DNA of 64,000 nucleotides, taken from positions 1,636,501 to 1,700,500 of the forward strand of contig JAWHQI010000327.1 in the NCBI GenBank assembly GCA_033032865.1. The letters are read 5' to 3'. Below, one piece after another: positions 1 to 12,205 of the stretch (positions within the stretch are counted from its first letter, which is position 1; each line of letters opens with the position of its first letter). The stretch comes from Dactylorhiza incarnata (Eukaryota > Streptophyta > Magnoliopsida > Asparagales > Orchidaceae). The notes beneath the pieces are model-generated. The model was not told where the DNA came from. It saw only the letters and a program-made list of their open reading frames with translations, and did not search any database. The translations under genes and the position numbers were made by a program.

Positions 1-608
1 TGACTATTCTGTAGATATAGAGATAGTATTCTTCCCATATTGGGGGCTTGTAGAGATTCCTTTATCCTTTGAAAGATAACTTCTCCCCATGAGGTTCTCT
101 TGGACAGAATTATTCTAGTCATTAATTCAAACATGAACTGTGAGACAGTGTCATGTGAACCAGGCTTGCATAGGATAGCTTTGCCCACTATATCAGACAA
201 CAGCTTCCCATGTTGATTGAAGAACTTCCTCCTTAGACAACTGGTTTTAGTATCACTGTATCCTGTCCACTTTAGGGCAGTCCTCTTATCCTTTTCAGAT
301 ATTTCCTCCTCTTCAGTTTTACTGCAGGGAGTTAATTTCAACCCCTTCTCCAACCTTTTAGCTGTAATCTTTATCTTCTCACTTCCTATCTTGGACTTCA
401 GGATGGTTTTGGAAGGAGATAATTTGACATTGTTGAACCATTCTAGAACTTCAGTTTTGAGAATGCAGCACAGTTCAGACATCATGTGCTCCAGGCCTTG
501 AGCTTCCATTAGATGAATCACGTGTCGTATTTCTTCTGAGGCATGAGAGAATCCATCTCTTACGATTTCATAGCCCTCCAGGAGATCTTTTGAGTTTTTT
601 GGCGCCAT
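1..608 (-). CDS. Element A 3' accessory ORF (plant retrotransposon accessory protein), partial
   Basis: Reading on the minus strand from the ATG at 608-606, about 202 codons are open with no stop before the window edge. The protein starts MAPKNSKDLLEG and contains the block LLSDIVGKAILCKPGSHDTV followed by SKRTSWGEVIFQRI. The same layout occurs in the accessory ORF of element B (LADIVGKVLLC, then QKKINWGRSLLKLI), so the two are homologous. The pattern resembles the 'putative plant transposon protein' family (Transposase_32-like) found in many plant elements; that is recalled, not searched. No signal peptide or membrane segment is visible, so I do not call it an envelope protein. A TATA box lies about 100 bp upstream. 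Confidence 0.75.
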   Translation of the reverse strand, partial: MAPKNSKDLLEGYEIVRDGFSHASEEIRHVIHLMEAQGLEHMMSELCCILKTEVLEWFNNVKLSPSKTILKSKIGSEKIKITAKRLEKGLKLTPCSKTEEEEISEKDKRTALKWTGYSDTKTSCLRRKFFNQHGKLLSDIVGKAILCKPGSHDTVSQFMFELMTRIILSKRTSWGEVIFQRIKESLQAPNMGRILSLYLQNS

Positions 609-1106
609 GGAATCAGAAAATCGAGGCGTTGAGACGGGAGAGAAGATGAATCGTCTCGACGGCTAAGGGTTTGGCTTTGTGGTGTGTTTTAGGTTACACT
701 GTATCTATTTATAGAATTTTAGTTTTGTTTTAAATAACCCTGGGCTTTTTAGACTTAATTACCTTATTGTGTTAAGGAGTTTTTGGGTTAATTATCAGAT
801 TTCATATTGAACATACCCCATCTCAGCGGTTTAGCTGAGACGGAGACCTAGGCCGCTGGGATAGTGAACTGTCAACCGCTGGGACAGTTTCCTCATCTCA
901 GCGGTTCAGCTGGGATTTTTCTCAGCTGATTCAGCTGAACATACTCCTGCATTTTAGCTGATCATAGGGTTTAGACCTAATGTAGATATTTTGGATTAAG
1001 ATGGGTCCTAGTCATGTCACTAAGTTGTAGTGTACAGTAATGTAAAGTTTGATAATTCACCATTCATAATCAACAATAGTGACAGCTATTACTCATACAT
1101 TTAGGA
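609..1106 (-). promoter_or_regulatory. Putative internal promoter of element A accessory ORF
   Basis: No gene lies in this 500-bp stretch between the pol stop and the accessory ATG. On the minus strand a TATAAATAG box lies at 713-705, about 100 bp before the ATG. At 824-950, upstream of it, are copies of the motif CTCAGCGGTT with the partner AGCTGAGAC. The same motif array lies upstream of the TATA box in the 5' LTR of this element (7860-8050). The promoter role is inferred from this matched geometry. Confidence 0.55.
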
Positions 1107-4100
1107 CTATTCTATACTAAGCATGCCAAGATCAATTTTGAAAGCATTGAATTTACATTCATCCAGTGGCTTTGTAAAGATATCAGCTACTTGTTTGTCA
1201 GTGGGGACAAATTCAAGACAGATGTCTTTACACTCTACATGTTCTCTAATAAAATGATATTTAATCTCTATGTGCTTAGTCCTGCTATGAGAGACAGGAT
1301 TTTTAGCAATAGATATTGCACTGGATGAATCACAATACAAAGGAGATTGCCTTACCTTGAGGTTGTAATCCTCCATCTGATGCTGTGTCCAAAGGAGTTG
1401 TGCACAACAGCTACCTGCAGTAATGTATTTAGACTCAGCTGTGGATATTGCCACACTAGTTTGTTTCTTGCTGCTCCAAGATATTAATCTTCTCCCTAGG
1501 AATTGACAAGTACCACTTGTACTCTTCCTGTCTTCTTTGCAACCTGCAAAATCTGCATCTGAAAAGCCTGTTAGTTCAAAGTCATTGTTCTTAGGGTACC
1601 ACAGGCCAAGATACAAGCTGCCCTTAAGGTATCTCAATATCCTCTTCACAGAGGTGTAGTGAGATTCCTTAGGACAGGCTTGATACCTAGCACAAACACA
1701 TGTAGCATACATAATGTCTGGCCTACTAGCAGTCAAGTATAATAGGGATCCAATGATGCATCTGTACATGGACTCATCAAAGGCCTTTCCCTTTTCATCC
1801 TTGTCTAATGATACATTAGACCCCATGGGTGTTCTCATGGTGGAGGCTGATTCCATCCCAAATTTCTTGATGAGCTCCTTATTGTACTTGGTCTGGGAGA
1901 TGAAAATTCCATCATCAGACTGTTTCACTTGGAGCCCAAGGAAATATTTGAGCTCACCCATACTGCTCATTTCAAACTCCCCCTGCATTAGATTGGTAAA
2001 TCTCTTGCAGAGGTTGTCGTCAGTAGACCCAAAGATTATGTCATCAACATAGATTTGGACTAAGAGACACTTGCCCCTTGTTTCCCTAAGAAACAATGTG
2101 CTATCAATCTTTCCCCTCATGAACTTGTTCTTGAGGAGAAAGTTGGACAAAGTCTCATACCAAGCTCTTGGAGCTTGCTTGAGACCATATAATGCTTTCC
2201 TAAGAAGGTAAACATGAGAAGTTAGAGTTGGATGCACAAAACCGGAAGGTTGTTTAACATATACCTCTTCCTTCAAGTCTCCATTGAGGAAGGCTGATTT
2301 GACATCCATCTGGTAGACTTTGAACCCCTTGTGGGCAGCATAGGCAAGGAATAGCCTAATTGCTTCCAACCGTGCAACTGATGCAAAGGTTTGATAAAAG
2401 TCTATACATTCCTCTTGCCTGTATCCTTTGGCTACTAATCTGGCCTTGTTCTTGATGATTGTACCATTCTCATCAAGCTTGTTCCTGTATACCCATTTGG
2501 TGCCAATCACATTGTGTCCCTGAGGTCTTGGCACCAGCTTCCATACTTTGCATCTTTTGAATTGTAGGAGCTCTTCTGCATGGCTTCAATCCAGAAGGTG
2601 TCTTGGCTGGCCTCTTCAAACTTCTTGGGCTCCATTTGAGAAAGGAAGCTCAAGAATAGTGCTTCATTATGAGCTCTGCTTCTTGTTAATATGCCTTGGG
2701 TATGATCTCCAATTATTAGATCTCTTGGATGATCTCTCAGGTGCCTTGCAGCAGCAGGAAGAGGGTCCTCTGGTGGCTGTGTTTGTTCCATTGGTACAGC
2801 TATGACTTCATCTTGTACCTCTTCTTCTTCAGGAATTGCAGCAGCTGTCTGTGTGTTGCTGCTGCTGGGCTTGTCTTGGACAGTCAGCTCATGCATCCCT
2901 TCTTCATTTCCTATCACAATAGAAGAACTAGACCATTCTTTGTAGAGAAGGCTGGTCTCATCAAATACAGCATGCATAGATTCTTCTACAACATGGGTTT
3001 TCTTGTTATAAACTCTATAAGCTCTACTATGTGAGCTATATCCAACAAGAACCCCCACATTGCATTTTTCTGCAAACTTTGTTAATTGAGATTTTCCATT
3101 ATTTAGAATGTAGCATTTGTAACCAAAGATTCTAAAGTAGGAAATTGTAGGTTGTTTTCCTTTCAGAATCTCATAAGGGGTTTTCCAAGGACCTTATTGA
3201 TGGAGGCTCTATCGAAAACATGACAGGTTGTATTGACTGCCTCAGCCCAGAAGTATTCTGGGAGTGAGGAGTCACTAAGCAATGTTCTCCCAGCTTCTAT
3301 CAAGGTCCTATTCCTCCTCTCAGCCACACCATTTTGTTGTGGAGTCCTTGGGGAGGAGAACTCTTGGGTGATACCAAATTCTTGACAAAATTTTGTCATG
3401 GCTTCAGATTGAAATTCTGTACTATGGTCAATTCTAGTCCTGACCACATTACATAGTAGATCATTCTGAATAGCCTTGACATAATTTATAAAGACATGTA
3501 AGGTATCTGACTTCTTCTTAAGGAAGAATACCCATGTACACTTTGAATGACCATCTACAATTACCAAGGTATACAACTTCCCACCTAGGCTCTGAATTGG
3601 CAAAGGAGCAAACAAGTCCATGTGCAATAGGTATAAACACCTTTCAGTATCCTTGGGGCCAATACTTTTAAGGGTGGTCCTAGTTTGCTTACCCATTTGG
3701 CAAGCATGACAGGGACCACTTTTAACACATTTTAGTTTAGGACCATTTCTAACAAGGTTTTTAGAAAATAATATATACATTGTCTTATAGTTAATGTGGG
3801 CAAGTCTCTTGTGCCATTGGACACAAAGAGACTCACGTTCATTAGCTACAAGACATACATAAGAGATAGAATAATTACAAATGAAGTCTAACAAATAAAC
3901 ATTTCCACTCCTAGTGCCTGAGAGAATGGTCTCCAAGTCATTAGACTTTTTGATCAAGCACTTGTCATTGTGGAATTCAATGATATAGCCTAAGTCACAT
4001 AGTTGGCTTATGCTTACAAGGTTGTGTTGCAACCCTTCAACATAAGCTACCCTTGTGATTGAGACTATCCCATTTGAAATCAGACCATATCCCTTGGTAA

Positions 4101-4254
4101 CTCCCTTTTCAGATCCACCAAAGATAACTTTGGGTCCATTCTTCACTAGATGGTAATCCTTTAGAAGATCCTTAGTTCCTGTCATGTGCCTTGAGCACCC
4201 ACTGTCCAAGTACCATATTTGGTTGAGACTGGTACTTGAACTAACCTGCAACAT
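1107..4254 (-). pseudogene. pol: Element A pol (protease, integrase, RT, RNase H), frameshifted
   Basis: Three overlapping or adjacent open segments (4254-3163, 3058-2507, 2534-1107) cover one copia pol. In order: aspartic protease motif LDSGCSRHMTG near the start; the gag-pre-integrase region; integrase with DGHSKCTWVF and TPQQNGVAERRNRTL; RT with [24 protein letters not shown] and catalytic YVDD; RNase H with [17 protein letters not shown] and, at the end, ADIFTKPL. One-nucleotide deletions near 3178 and near 2578 break the frame, while homology continues cleanly across both. The gag segment ends in another frame just upstream. It would make the polyprotein for reverse transcription and integration, but this copy is disabled. 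Confidence 0.9.
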
Positions 4255-4259
4255 AGAGT

Positions 4260-6809
4260 TTAATGTACCTTAGGATCCCAACTGATTTTGGGTCCTAGGT
4301 TCATGTTAACACCATAGGGAATATTCCTAGAAAGGGCTGGTTTGGCTTGAGATTCTATCTTTGCCTTTGGCACATTGGGGTTGTGCCAACAATCAATTGC
4401 AAAGTATCCCACTTTGCCACAGCACCAACATTCATGAATGTTGTATCTTCTCTTCTGGGCATTTTTTGAGGATTGTGCAGCACAATCCTTATGTCCAGGA
4501 ATAGATACAGCAGCATACTTTCTGTTCCTCTCAGCAATGATTTGACTGAATGTCATTCTGTGTGCTGTCTTGATGCTCTTTGTCCTAATGGCATCAGCTT
4601 GCAATGGCTTGGCAGCCATGCAAGATGTGATGGCATCTGACACTGAGCACTCAGACATGTTTGCAGATTTGGCAGCAGTCATTTTCTTGACTGATTTGAC
4701 CTTAGAAGGGCTTGCCTTCTTATTCATGAGTGATGTGGCTGAAGTACCAAAAACAAATGGTCCATGTTGGGCCATCTGAATTTCCTCATGGGGAGCCTTC
4801 ATGGCACTCAATCCCATTCCCTTTCTTCCACTATATGAAGGAGCATTTTCCCTCCTATAGCACTTCTCATTCTTCCAGTGACCATAAATGCTTTCATGGT
4901 CATACCTGTTGGAGGGAAGTATTACCTTTTGAAAGGTGAGTTGAGGCTTAGCTTTCTCCTTGCTCTTTACTCCACTCCCTTCTCCTACTTCCATTTTATT
5001 GAACCCTAATCCTCTCCTATTGGTTTGAAAGGAGAAGGTGTCAATAATAGGTAGCACAAATTTGGGCTTGGAGAATTGAGCCACCAGCATCCTCTCCTTG
5101 AGGAGCTTTTCTTCAAGATCCTTAATGATCTTGTTCTTGTGGCTTATGGTGCCCACATGGATGATTGACATTCCCTTTAGCTTGCCAATCTCCTTGCTCA
5201 TTAGAGCTAGCTGGGTAGCATGTTCAATGCACTCATATTTTGATTGCTTTAGGGAATTAATTTCTTGGGCTTGCCTCTTGGCTAGCTTTTTGCTCTTTTT
5301 CAGAGCTTCCAGGAGTGCACCATACCTATCAATCAATTGATTGACATCCTCCTCAAAATCTGATTCACTTCCAACTTTAGATGGAGGAGATTCAGATTCT
5401 GGACCTGTTTCATAATCAGAAGAAGAAATGCAGTGTATTAATACCTGCTCATGTTCTGAATTGCTGTGGTTGTCCTCATTTTCAGTTATAGCCATCAGCC
5501 CATGGTCTTCTAGAGAGACCTCATCCTCCTCTACATCACTATCTGAATGTGATAGAGGGGTCCTGATTCCTATCCTGGCAGTAGGACAGTCTTCTTCCTC
5601 CTGATTAGCAAACAACCCCAAGTAGGCTTCCTCCTCACCATCTGAATCTGAAGATAAAGATTCAGATTCACTCCAGCTCTTGCCTTTCTTAGCTAGGAAG
5701 GATTTTTCTCCCTTCCTCTCCTTCTGGTGATGAGGCTTCTTGTCACCTCTTTCCTTTCTCTTGACTGGGCAGTCAGCAATGACATGTCCAGGCTTACTAC
5801 AGTAATTGCAAATTATGTTAGTTGAAACATGTTTACTAGTTTTAGAGTCATACCTGTCCCCTTTGGGATGTTGCCTCTCAGATCTGTAATGATCCTTCTT
5901 GGGATGAGAAGAGGAGGAAGGTTTGTTCTTCCATTGTTTCCTCTTGATCATCTTCTTGAACTGCCTTGTGAAGGAAGCAAACTCCTCATTAGAAGAGGAG
6001 CTGTCTGATTTGCTGCTCTCAGATTTTTCAGATTCAGCAGCCTTTCTTGGAGGTGACTGCACTCTAACCTTGTTCCTCTTAGAGCTTTCGGCTTTGAGAG
6101 CAACAGATCTCTCCCTTGTGTGAGCCCTGGAGGAAGAGTCCTCCTCCTTTCTTGCAGAAAGCTGCATCTCATATGAGAGCAGTTTCCCAAACAGTGTATG
6201 GGTGGGGGTTTCTCCAAGTCTTGCCCCTTCCCTGATTGCACAGATTTTAGTGTCCCATTCTCTAGTTAGAGATCTAAGGAACTTGTCATTAAGTTCATAA
6301 TCTGTGAACACCATTCCATAGGTTCTTAGTTCTTTTACAATCCTAAAGAACCTTTCATAGCACATGGAGATATTCTCCTGACTCAGCTGTCTGAAGGCTT
6401 CATACTCCTGATTGAGGAGTGACTTTCTATCATCCCTTACTTCAGCTGTTCCCTCCATATAGACAACCAATGTGTCCCACATTTCCTTGGCAGTTTGGCA
6501 GTGTACCAAGTTCTAAAATGTAGTGTCATCAATGGCATTTACTATTATGTTTTGGGCTCTCTTGTCCAGAGTGTACAGTGCTATCTCATCATTGGTCAGT
6601 TCAGAAAATACCTTAAGTACTTTTCTAGTAGGGTCAATAGTTGAGACTTTCTCAAAGGTATAAGGACCATTTTTGACAGTCAAAAAGATCCTTGGGTCTG
6701 ATGCTTCCATGAATAGCCTTACCCTTTGCTTCCATATGCCAAAGTTTTCTTTGGAGCATATAGGCAACTTCATTGACCCCAACTCCTTCTTCATTCCACT
6801 GTTGGCCAT
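4260..6809 (-). pseudogene. gag: Element A gag, one nonsense codon
   Basis: Start ATG at 6809. The N-terminal half (MANSGMKKELG, then FGIWKQRVRLFM and, after the stop, CQTAKEMWDTL) is the copia capsid-type gag domain. A TAG at 6515-6513 interrupts it; reading continues in the same frame to 4260. A zinc knuckle CNYCSKPGHVIADC follows near codon 235 of the long segment, and a second (CWCCGKVGYFAIDC) near the C-terminus. Between them is a long Ser/Glu/Lys-rich region. The total of about 850 codons is large for copia gag and fits Sireviruses. The stop replaces a codon that is CAG-like by comparison with relatives; element B has a stop at the equivalent site. Confidence 0.85.
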
Positions 6810-6877
6810 TTGATTTCAGATTTGACTACTCCTGTATAGGATCTGATCAGACTGTTAAGTCCATTTGATCAACCTCC

Positions 6878-6888
6878 CTCTGATACCA
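6878..6888 (-). other. Element A primer-binding site
   Basis: On the minus strand the sequence is TGGTATCAGAG, complementary to the 3' end of initiator methionine tRNA, the usual copia primer. It sits two bases from the LTR end at 6891. Confidence 0.85.
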
Positions 6889-6890
6889 CT

Positions 6891-8226
6891 TGATAGTTAA
6901 TATAGGTGTAGTCAAACAATAATACCTAGAGGGGGGGGGGGTGAATAGGTTTTACTTATTTTCTTTGTTTAAACCTAGTGTTTCTAGCTGCAGAAAACAC
7001 AATCACAGAAAGCACACAAGGATGTATAGAGGTTCCTCAAGACCGAATGTCTTCAGTAGTCCTCTTTCCCCCTTCACCTTTCTAACAGTGAGTTAGACAA
7101 GGCCACAAACTCCAATCTCGGCTCCTTGAGCTTACACCACAAGTTCCTCAGAACTTCTCAGATCAATAGTGATCCTACCTCAGGCACAGCAGCCCTACAC
7201 TCAGGCTCAACAGCCCTACACTCAGGCTCAACAGCCCTAGCCCTCAGGCTCAACAGCCCTACACCTCAGGCTCAACAGCCCTACAGCTCAGAGTTATGTA
7301 ACTCCTATCACTCAGAAATCCCACAGATTTCCTACCTCAGACCTATCAAGAAGTCCTACCACTCAAGCTGTCAACACAGCTTTACACACAGGCTCAACAG
7401 CCTTTCACTCAGGCAATAATGCCTTACAAAGATATAATAGAGTTTGAGCTAGATACAAAAGACAAAAGGTTTACTCTTAGGTCTTCTGAATCCTTTCTTC
7501 AGATCTAAAAACAGCAGCTTCAGATATGTATCACCTTGATCTTCTCCTTCAACAAAGCAGAAGATCAACTTGCCCTTCTTGAGTTTGTACAGGAAAGAGC
7601 TATCTAATCTTCCTTAGAAGATTAACTTCAGCTGCAGAGAACATCTTCAACTGGCTGAAACGTGAATGCTCGATTGCGGCGTGCAGCAAAAGCTTCTTAA
7701 TCGAACAGTGCTTGTTGTTGTGCCCTAGCTTGTTCTTTTATACCTCCATAAGGCTTCAACGGCTGTATCGATCCTCCTGACACAGTATGGGGCAGATTGG
7801 ACTTGCTTTTCCCTCTCAATTGTCATTTACGCCAAAAGCAGATCCCGTCGACACATTTGGATCTGTCTCAGCGGTTGGGCTGAGACAGCATCCAGTCTCA
7901 GCGGTTGGGCTGAGACAGCTTCCAGTCTCAGCGGCAGCTCCAGTCCCCTTCTCAGCGGTTGCTCCAGTCTCCTTCTTAGTGGATCCGCTGAAACGGCTCC
8001 TCATCTCAGCGGTTCTGACCCATCGTCTCAGCGGTTATGCTGAGACAGATCTTCATCTCCTTATAGATGATTTCTTCTTATCTAAGGCCATGTTTGGCCC
8101 TTCCTTTTGAGTCACCTATTCCTGCATATCCTACACAAGTATAGTTTTGTTAAATACAATATGTCCTTAGCATTGAGAGTGATGCCTCTTCAAATCAAGG
8201 TAATATTGAGGACAATATACCCAACA
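6891..8226 (-). repeat. Element A 5' LTR
   Basis: The boundaries are TG at 6891 beside the primer site and the complementary TGTTGGG end at 8226, giving about 1336 bp. On the minus strand the TATA box is TATAAAAG at 7742-7735. Upstream of it, at 7860-8050, are six to seven copies of CTCAGCGGTT, several paired with GCTGAGAC to form short palindromes. A run of 11 G lies at 6931-6941. About 5 copies of a 20-21 bp unit containing CTCAGGCTCAACAGCC lie at 7185-7290. Short open frames across these repeats are not credible genes. Confidence 0.8.
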
Positions 8227-8255
8227 CATTCCTTATAAGTAAGAATAATCAATAT

Positions 8256-8370
8256 GATCCGTGGAAATATACGACCTTGATATTTTCTAAACAAAATATT
8301 ATATATTATACGTGATAAGGTATACTTGCCTTTATCGAAGATTAGTTTGGATATTAAATAAACAAAATCT
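8256..8370 (+). repeat. Fragment of a C-family LTR
   Basis: This stretch aligns with the C LTR at about 11836-11950, for example ACGACCTTGATA followed by TATACTTGCCTTTATCGAA. It is about 110 bp with small differences. It separates element A from the D gag remnant and shows that a further C-family copy once lay here. Confidence 0.65.
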
Positions 8371-8390
8371 TTTTAACCCCAAATCCAAAT

Positions 8391-8813
8391 TTAACCATCA
8401 AGCACGTGAGTCCCTACTGAGTCTCGAGCTCCCATTTTGCACTGAAACAATGTCTTGGATGTGTCAAACCTCTCTTGTCGAGCTTGCCCCTCAAACATTT
8501 TCTTGAGGTGCCTGATTATCTCATAACCACGCATGCTTTCGCGTTGCTTCTGAAGCTCAGAGGACATGGTAGCAAGCATAAGGCACTTCACATCCAGGGT
8601 ATCGTCTTGATACTTCTTATAAGCATCTTTGTCTGCTCGAGGAGCATTTCTAATCGGCTCTGTGGGGGCTTCCCCTTCCAAGACATAGAGCTTGCGCTCT
8701 TGCTTGAGGACAATCCTCAGGTTCCTATACAAGTCAAGGAAGTTTGTCCCGTTGAGCTTGTCCTTCTCAAGGATGGCTCTCAGGGACAGAGTGGAGTGTG
8801 ATGTGCTTGCCAT
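8391..8813 (-). pseudogene. gag: Element D gag, 5' fragment of a copia gag
   Basis: I take the ATG at 8813 (MASTSHSTLSLRAI) as the start, because the copia gag N-terminal pattern begins there, with LNGTNFLDLYRNLRIVL and a C-terminal block containing MRGYEIIRHLKKMFEGQARQ. This is the UBN2-type gag domain. About 140 codons remain; the frame ends at 8391 where the sequence changes to unrelated DNA and a C-family LTR piece. No knuckle or pol is present, so D is cut off here. Confidence 0.75.
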
Positions 8814-9677
8814 GAAAATTCTATAATAAATTTGCAAAAACATTTTAGTACTATATTTCAAAATACATTTTATTTTAATAAGGACTTTTATTAAAAGCTC
8901 TCACTATTTTACTCAAATTGATAACCCTTAATATCAAGTCAGAGAGTTTATTCGAGCTACCCTCTTAGTGGATAAGATCTGTATTTCACTGCCATCATAA
9001 GTCAGCTTTGGCTGATCACCCATAAAGTGGCTATTTAGTTAGACAACATTTGCCAATTGCATCACTATGTAACTCTTGTATGGTTGGTGAATAACTCTTT
9101 ATTCACATCCATCATATGGTGCATGCCAACCCTATGCCTCTAGGCACTCAACCTTTGAGATCACCTAGTTAAGTTGGACCCGATGTCGACAGTGGGATAT
9201 CACAATTATCCGCTCACACCCTTACGAAGATAGATTAATGCACCTTGCTTTGGCAAGCCCACATTTCATCGATCGAGGCAGGAAGAGTGTCATTCATCGG
9301 AAAGCATTTGAATACTTAATATTTATTTTAAGGGATTTTCATGATATTTGATCAACAATTAACCCTGATTAACATTTAATCAATGTACACACTTTTTCAC
9401 AATCATGAAACAAACAACAAGCATAACCCAGATACATTCTAGATGCACAAAACATCAACATTTGATCACATGGACTAAACCTGAATATTTAGAACATTTC
9501 TAAATCTTCAGATTTACATGTACCAGATGCTAGCACAAGCAAACACCCTTTATAACAGTAGACAGGCTCGTCTCTCTATGCCTTTAGTTTCATAAACTAA
9601 CATAGAGATAGAGGGTTACTGCAAAAGGGAACAATTTTTGAAACATGGAAATAGTAGTTACCTCCCTCTGATACCAC
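8814..9677 (-). other. Element D 5' leader with primer-binding site
   Basis: This is an untranslated leader of about 860 bp between LTR and gag. The primer site TGGTATCAGAG is at 9676-9666 on the minus strand, one base from the LTR. No coding potential or RNA gene is seen. Confidence 0.65.
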
Positions 9678-10878
9678 TGTTGGGTTTTCCTCAAGGGTAC
9701 GGTATATACATCAAATTGTGCGCTGCAGAATATATGAGGACAACCCAAATGAATAAATGGATCTTGCTAGAACCATGAATCAATAAATTGTAGCAATAAT
9801 AAAATTACCTTTGCGAAGTTGAATCAACACTCAACTGGATGCCCCAAGAAAAATCTTCTTTGAAATCGGAATCTTATTCCGAGTTCTTCCTTTATGCTTC
9901 CTTCGATTTTGTCAAGATCTAGTGCAGAAATAAATCCACACCTCTATAGAAGTCCACACGAGCGTCGAAGAACCCCATCACCTTGTCACACAAGATCTAG
10001 GTCGGAGAATGAGAAGGTCGCCTGCATGCGTCCCCCAAGGATTACCAGATTCGTACATGGGAGAAGCGGCAACGGCAGTCGGTTGAGCGGCGGGAACGAA
10101 GAGGAACAGAATGCTTCCTTCTCTTTCAAGATCGCAAACTCTTACGCAGAGTTTAGGATGACAGAGAAGATCTAATCCTACGCCCTCTGGAAACCTAAAT
10201 CTGGCCTATTTGTACTCGTAGATATAAAGCAGATAAAGTCCAGCTATCCGCAGACCCAAAATAGGAGTTAAAAGGAAATTCGGCATGAACAGATTTATCG
10301 AGTCATTGCGACGAATTCGTCGAAACACTTTCTACGGGTTCGTCGAGACATCAGGATAACTCTCTAAACGTCACGATGAATTCGTCGAAACCTTTTTCAA
10401 CAGATTTGTCGAAACACCATGACGAATCGTCGAGTCCCACTCGATGAATACAGGTTCGTTAAGACATCACGATGATTCATCGAGTCCCACTCGACGAATT
10501 TGGATCGTCGAGATATCTCAATCACTCGAAATGTCACGACGAATTCATCAAAACCCTTTCGACAAATTCGTCAAGATATTACGACAAATCGTCGAGTCAT
10601 CACGATATCAATCGACGAATCATCGAGTCATCACTTTGACTCTCGACAAAATTGTTGAGATATCTTTATGACACTGATCAAAAGTTGATATTCACAATAT
10701 CTCCTTGTGATCCCGACGACATGCTCCATACAATAGACACTATATCGAAGAGAAACTAATCGAACCACCAATACTCCAATTAGTCTTAGAATTGGTCCTT
10801 CACTCATATCCCATATGAGCAAGACCAGGACAATGTTTTTCTCCAATTTCTCCAAACGTACTTATGTGTGACTAACCA
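9678..10878 (-). repeat. Element D 5' LTR
   Basis: The LTR starts with TGTTGGGTTTTCC at the primer site and runs to about 10878, where C-family LTR sequence begins. The right boundary is approximate (plus or minus about 15 bp). A dense array of CGACGAATTCGTCG-like palindromes fills 10290-10650. On the minus strand this lies upstream of a TATA-like sequence near 10220. The left third has no feature I can name. Confidence 0.65.
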
Positions 10879-12183
10879 AGGACGTGTACTTCCCTCTTGG
10901 GTTTCCCTTGGAATCTCTCGGATTGCCCTTTTTGGGTGATCTTCCACCATCCTTTCCGCCTTTTTGTATTTTTTTTTGTAATTTCCTTCTTTAATGTTTT
11001 GTAATTTTATTTTTAGTGTAATTGTCTTTTATTTCTTGTAATCTCTTTTAATATAGCAATAAATAAGTTTAATTTTTTATTTCGTGCATTTTCAATTCTG
11101 TCATTTCTATTTCGCAACGTAATTTCAATTGTGCAATTTCCTTTCTGTCATGCAATTTTTATTCCTAGCTTAGCTTTGATTTCTGCAATTTCAATTCCTG
11201 CATTTTTTCTTTCTTAGCTAAGTTTATTTATTGTCGTAATATTGTTTTTTTTTTGCTTTGATTCGAAATTATTCGACGTTGTAATTTTCGTTCTTTTTCT
11301 TTTAATATAGCAATAAATAAGTTCAATGTTTACTTTCGTTTCAAAGCAATTTTTCGTTTTGGTAATTTTTGTTCTCGCAATTTCTGCTTTCGTTATATTC
11401 CTCTTTCGTTATTTTCCGCTTTCGTTATTTTCCATCTTCATCATTTTCCGTTTTTGTCATTTTATGTTTTCGTTTAGTTTATGTTTACGTTTATTTCTGT
11501 TTTTGTTTTTGTTTTATTAATAGTTTATGCATTTCCATTAATAGCATAGTTTTCCTTATTGTCACGCATTTATTTCCAGTCTACCCGTTTAGGTAGAACT
11601 CGCTCACACATTTATTTCCCGTCTACCTGTTTGAGTTGAACTCTCTCACGCATTTATTTCCCCTCTACCTATTCACGTAGAGATTGCACTTCTGTCTTTC
11701 ATTATGCAATTTCAATATCCTGCTTTTTATTATGCAATTTCAATTCTGTAATTCCAAATTTCTTTAATTCACTCAAACCATCGATAGAACAATAGTGCGT
11801 TTTCTCGAAGTAGAAGTACTCAACAGACCCGGATCTAATTACGACCTTGATAATTTTCTAAGAATATCCTATATTATACGTGATAATGTATACTTGCCTT
11901 TATCGAATGAGTAGTTTGGATAAACGATACAAAAACTCCGCAGGAAGCTTTTCCTCTCCAATTTCTTATTTTCTCTTTTTTTTATAAAGTTTTCGGCACC
12001 ACCGCCGCGGCGTAATCGTCGATATTCCAAAAGAAGGAAAGACCATTACTTCTATTCATCGAAGTAGGATAATGGTTAGTTTCATGAAGTATGAGCACTC
12101 ACGAGATGCCTCGAAAGCTCCTGCTGAATTCTATCATCATCAACAAAACCTTTTCCTGCGGCGGAACCTAATTTAATTCATCA
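10879..12183 (+). repeat. Element C 5' LTR, 5'-truncated
   Basis: It aligns with the 3' LTR from about 14715 onward: the sequences share GATTGCCCTTTTTGGGTGATC and the T-rich stretches that follow. The upstream region with the TATA box and CACGCCCGTGACC array is absent and D lies there instead. It contains several copies of a CGCATTTATTTCCC unit near 11565-11665. Short open frames here are low-complexity and not credible. Confidence 0.75.
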
Positions 12184-12189
12184 AGTTTT

Positions 12190-12205
12190 TGGCGCCGTTG
12201 TCGGG
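12190..12205 (+). other. Element C primer-binding site
   Basis: The sequence TGGCGCCGTTGTCGGG starts six bases after the LTR end at 12183. It belongs to the well-known TGGCGCCGTTGCCGGG class of plant gypsy primer sites. Confidence 0.8.

Larger units (their letters stand above)
1..8226 (-). mobile_element. Element A: Sirevirus-like Ty1/copia retrotransposon, incomplete at left edge
   Basis: The element reads right to left. The order is 5' LTR (6891-8226), primer-binding site (6878-6888), gag (6809-4260), pol in copia order protease-integrase-RT-RNase H (4254-1107), and then an accessory ORF that leaves the window at position 1. The 3' LTR must lie further left. A large gag with zinc knuckles plus an extra ORF after pol is the Sirevirus arrangement; the lineage call is family knowledge, not a phylogeny. 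gag has one nonsense codon and pol two 1-nt frameshifts, so this copy is not autonomous. Confidence 0.85.

Noticed and set aside
1..608. Calling the A 3' ORF an envelope gene
   Set aside because: No signal peptide, membrane helix or glycoprotein pattern is visible in the part present.
7126..7419. Open frame in the A LTR
   Set aside because: It is produced by the 20-21 bp CTCAGGCTCAACAGCC repeats in an LTR; no protein family pattern.
8256..8370. Left end of C, with D simply inserted into C
   Set aside because: The fragment matches a later part of the C LTR than the start of C at 10879, so it must come from a different C-family copy or a rearrangement.
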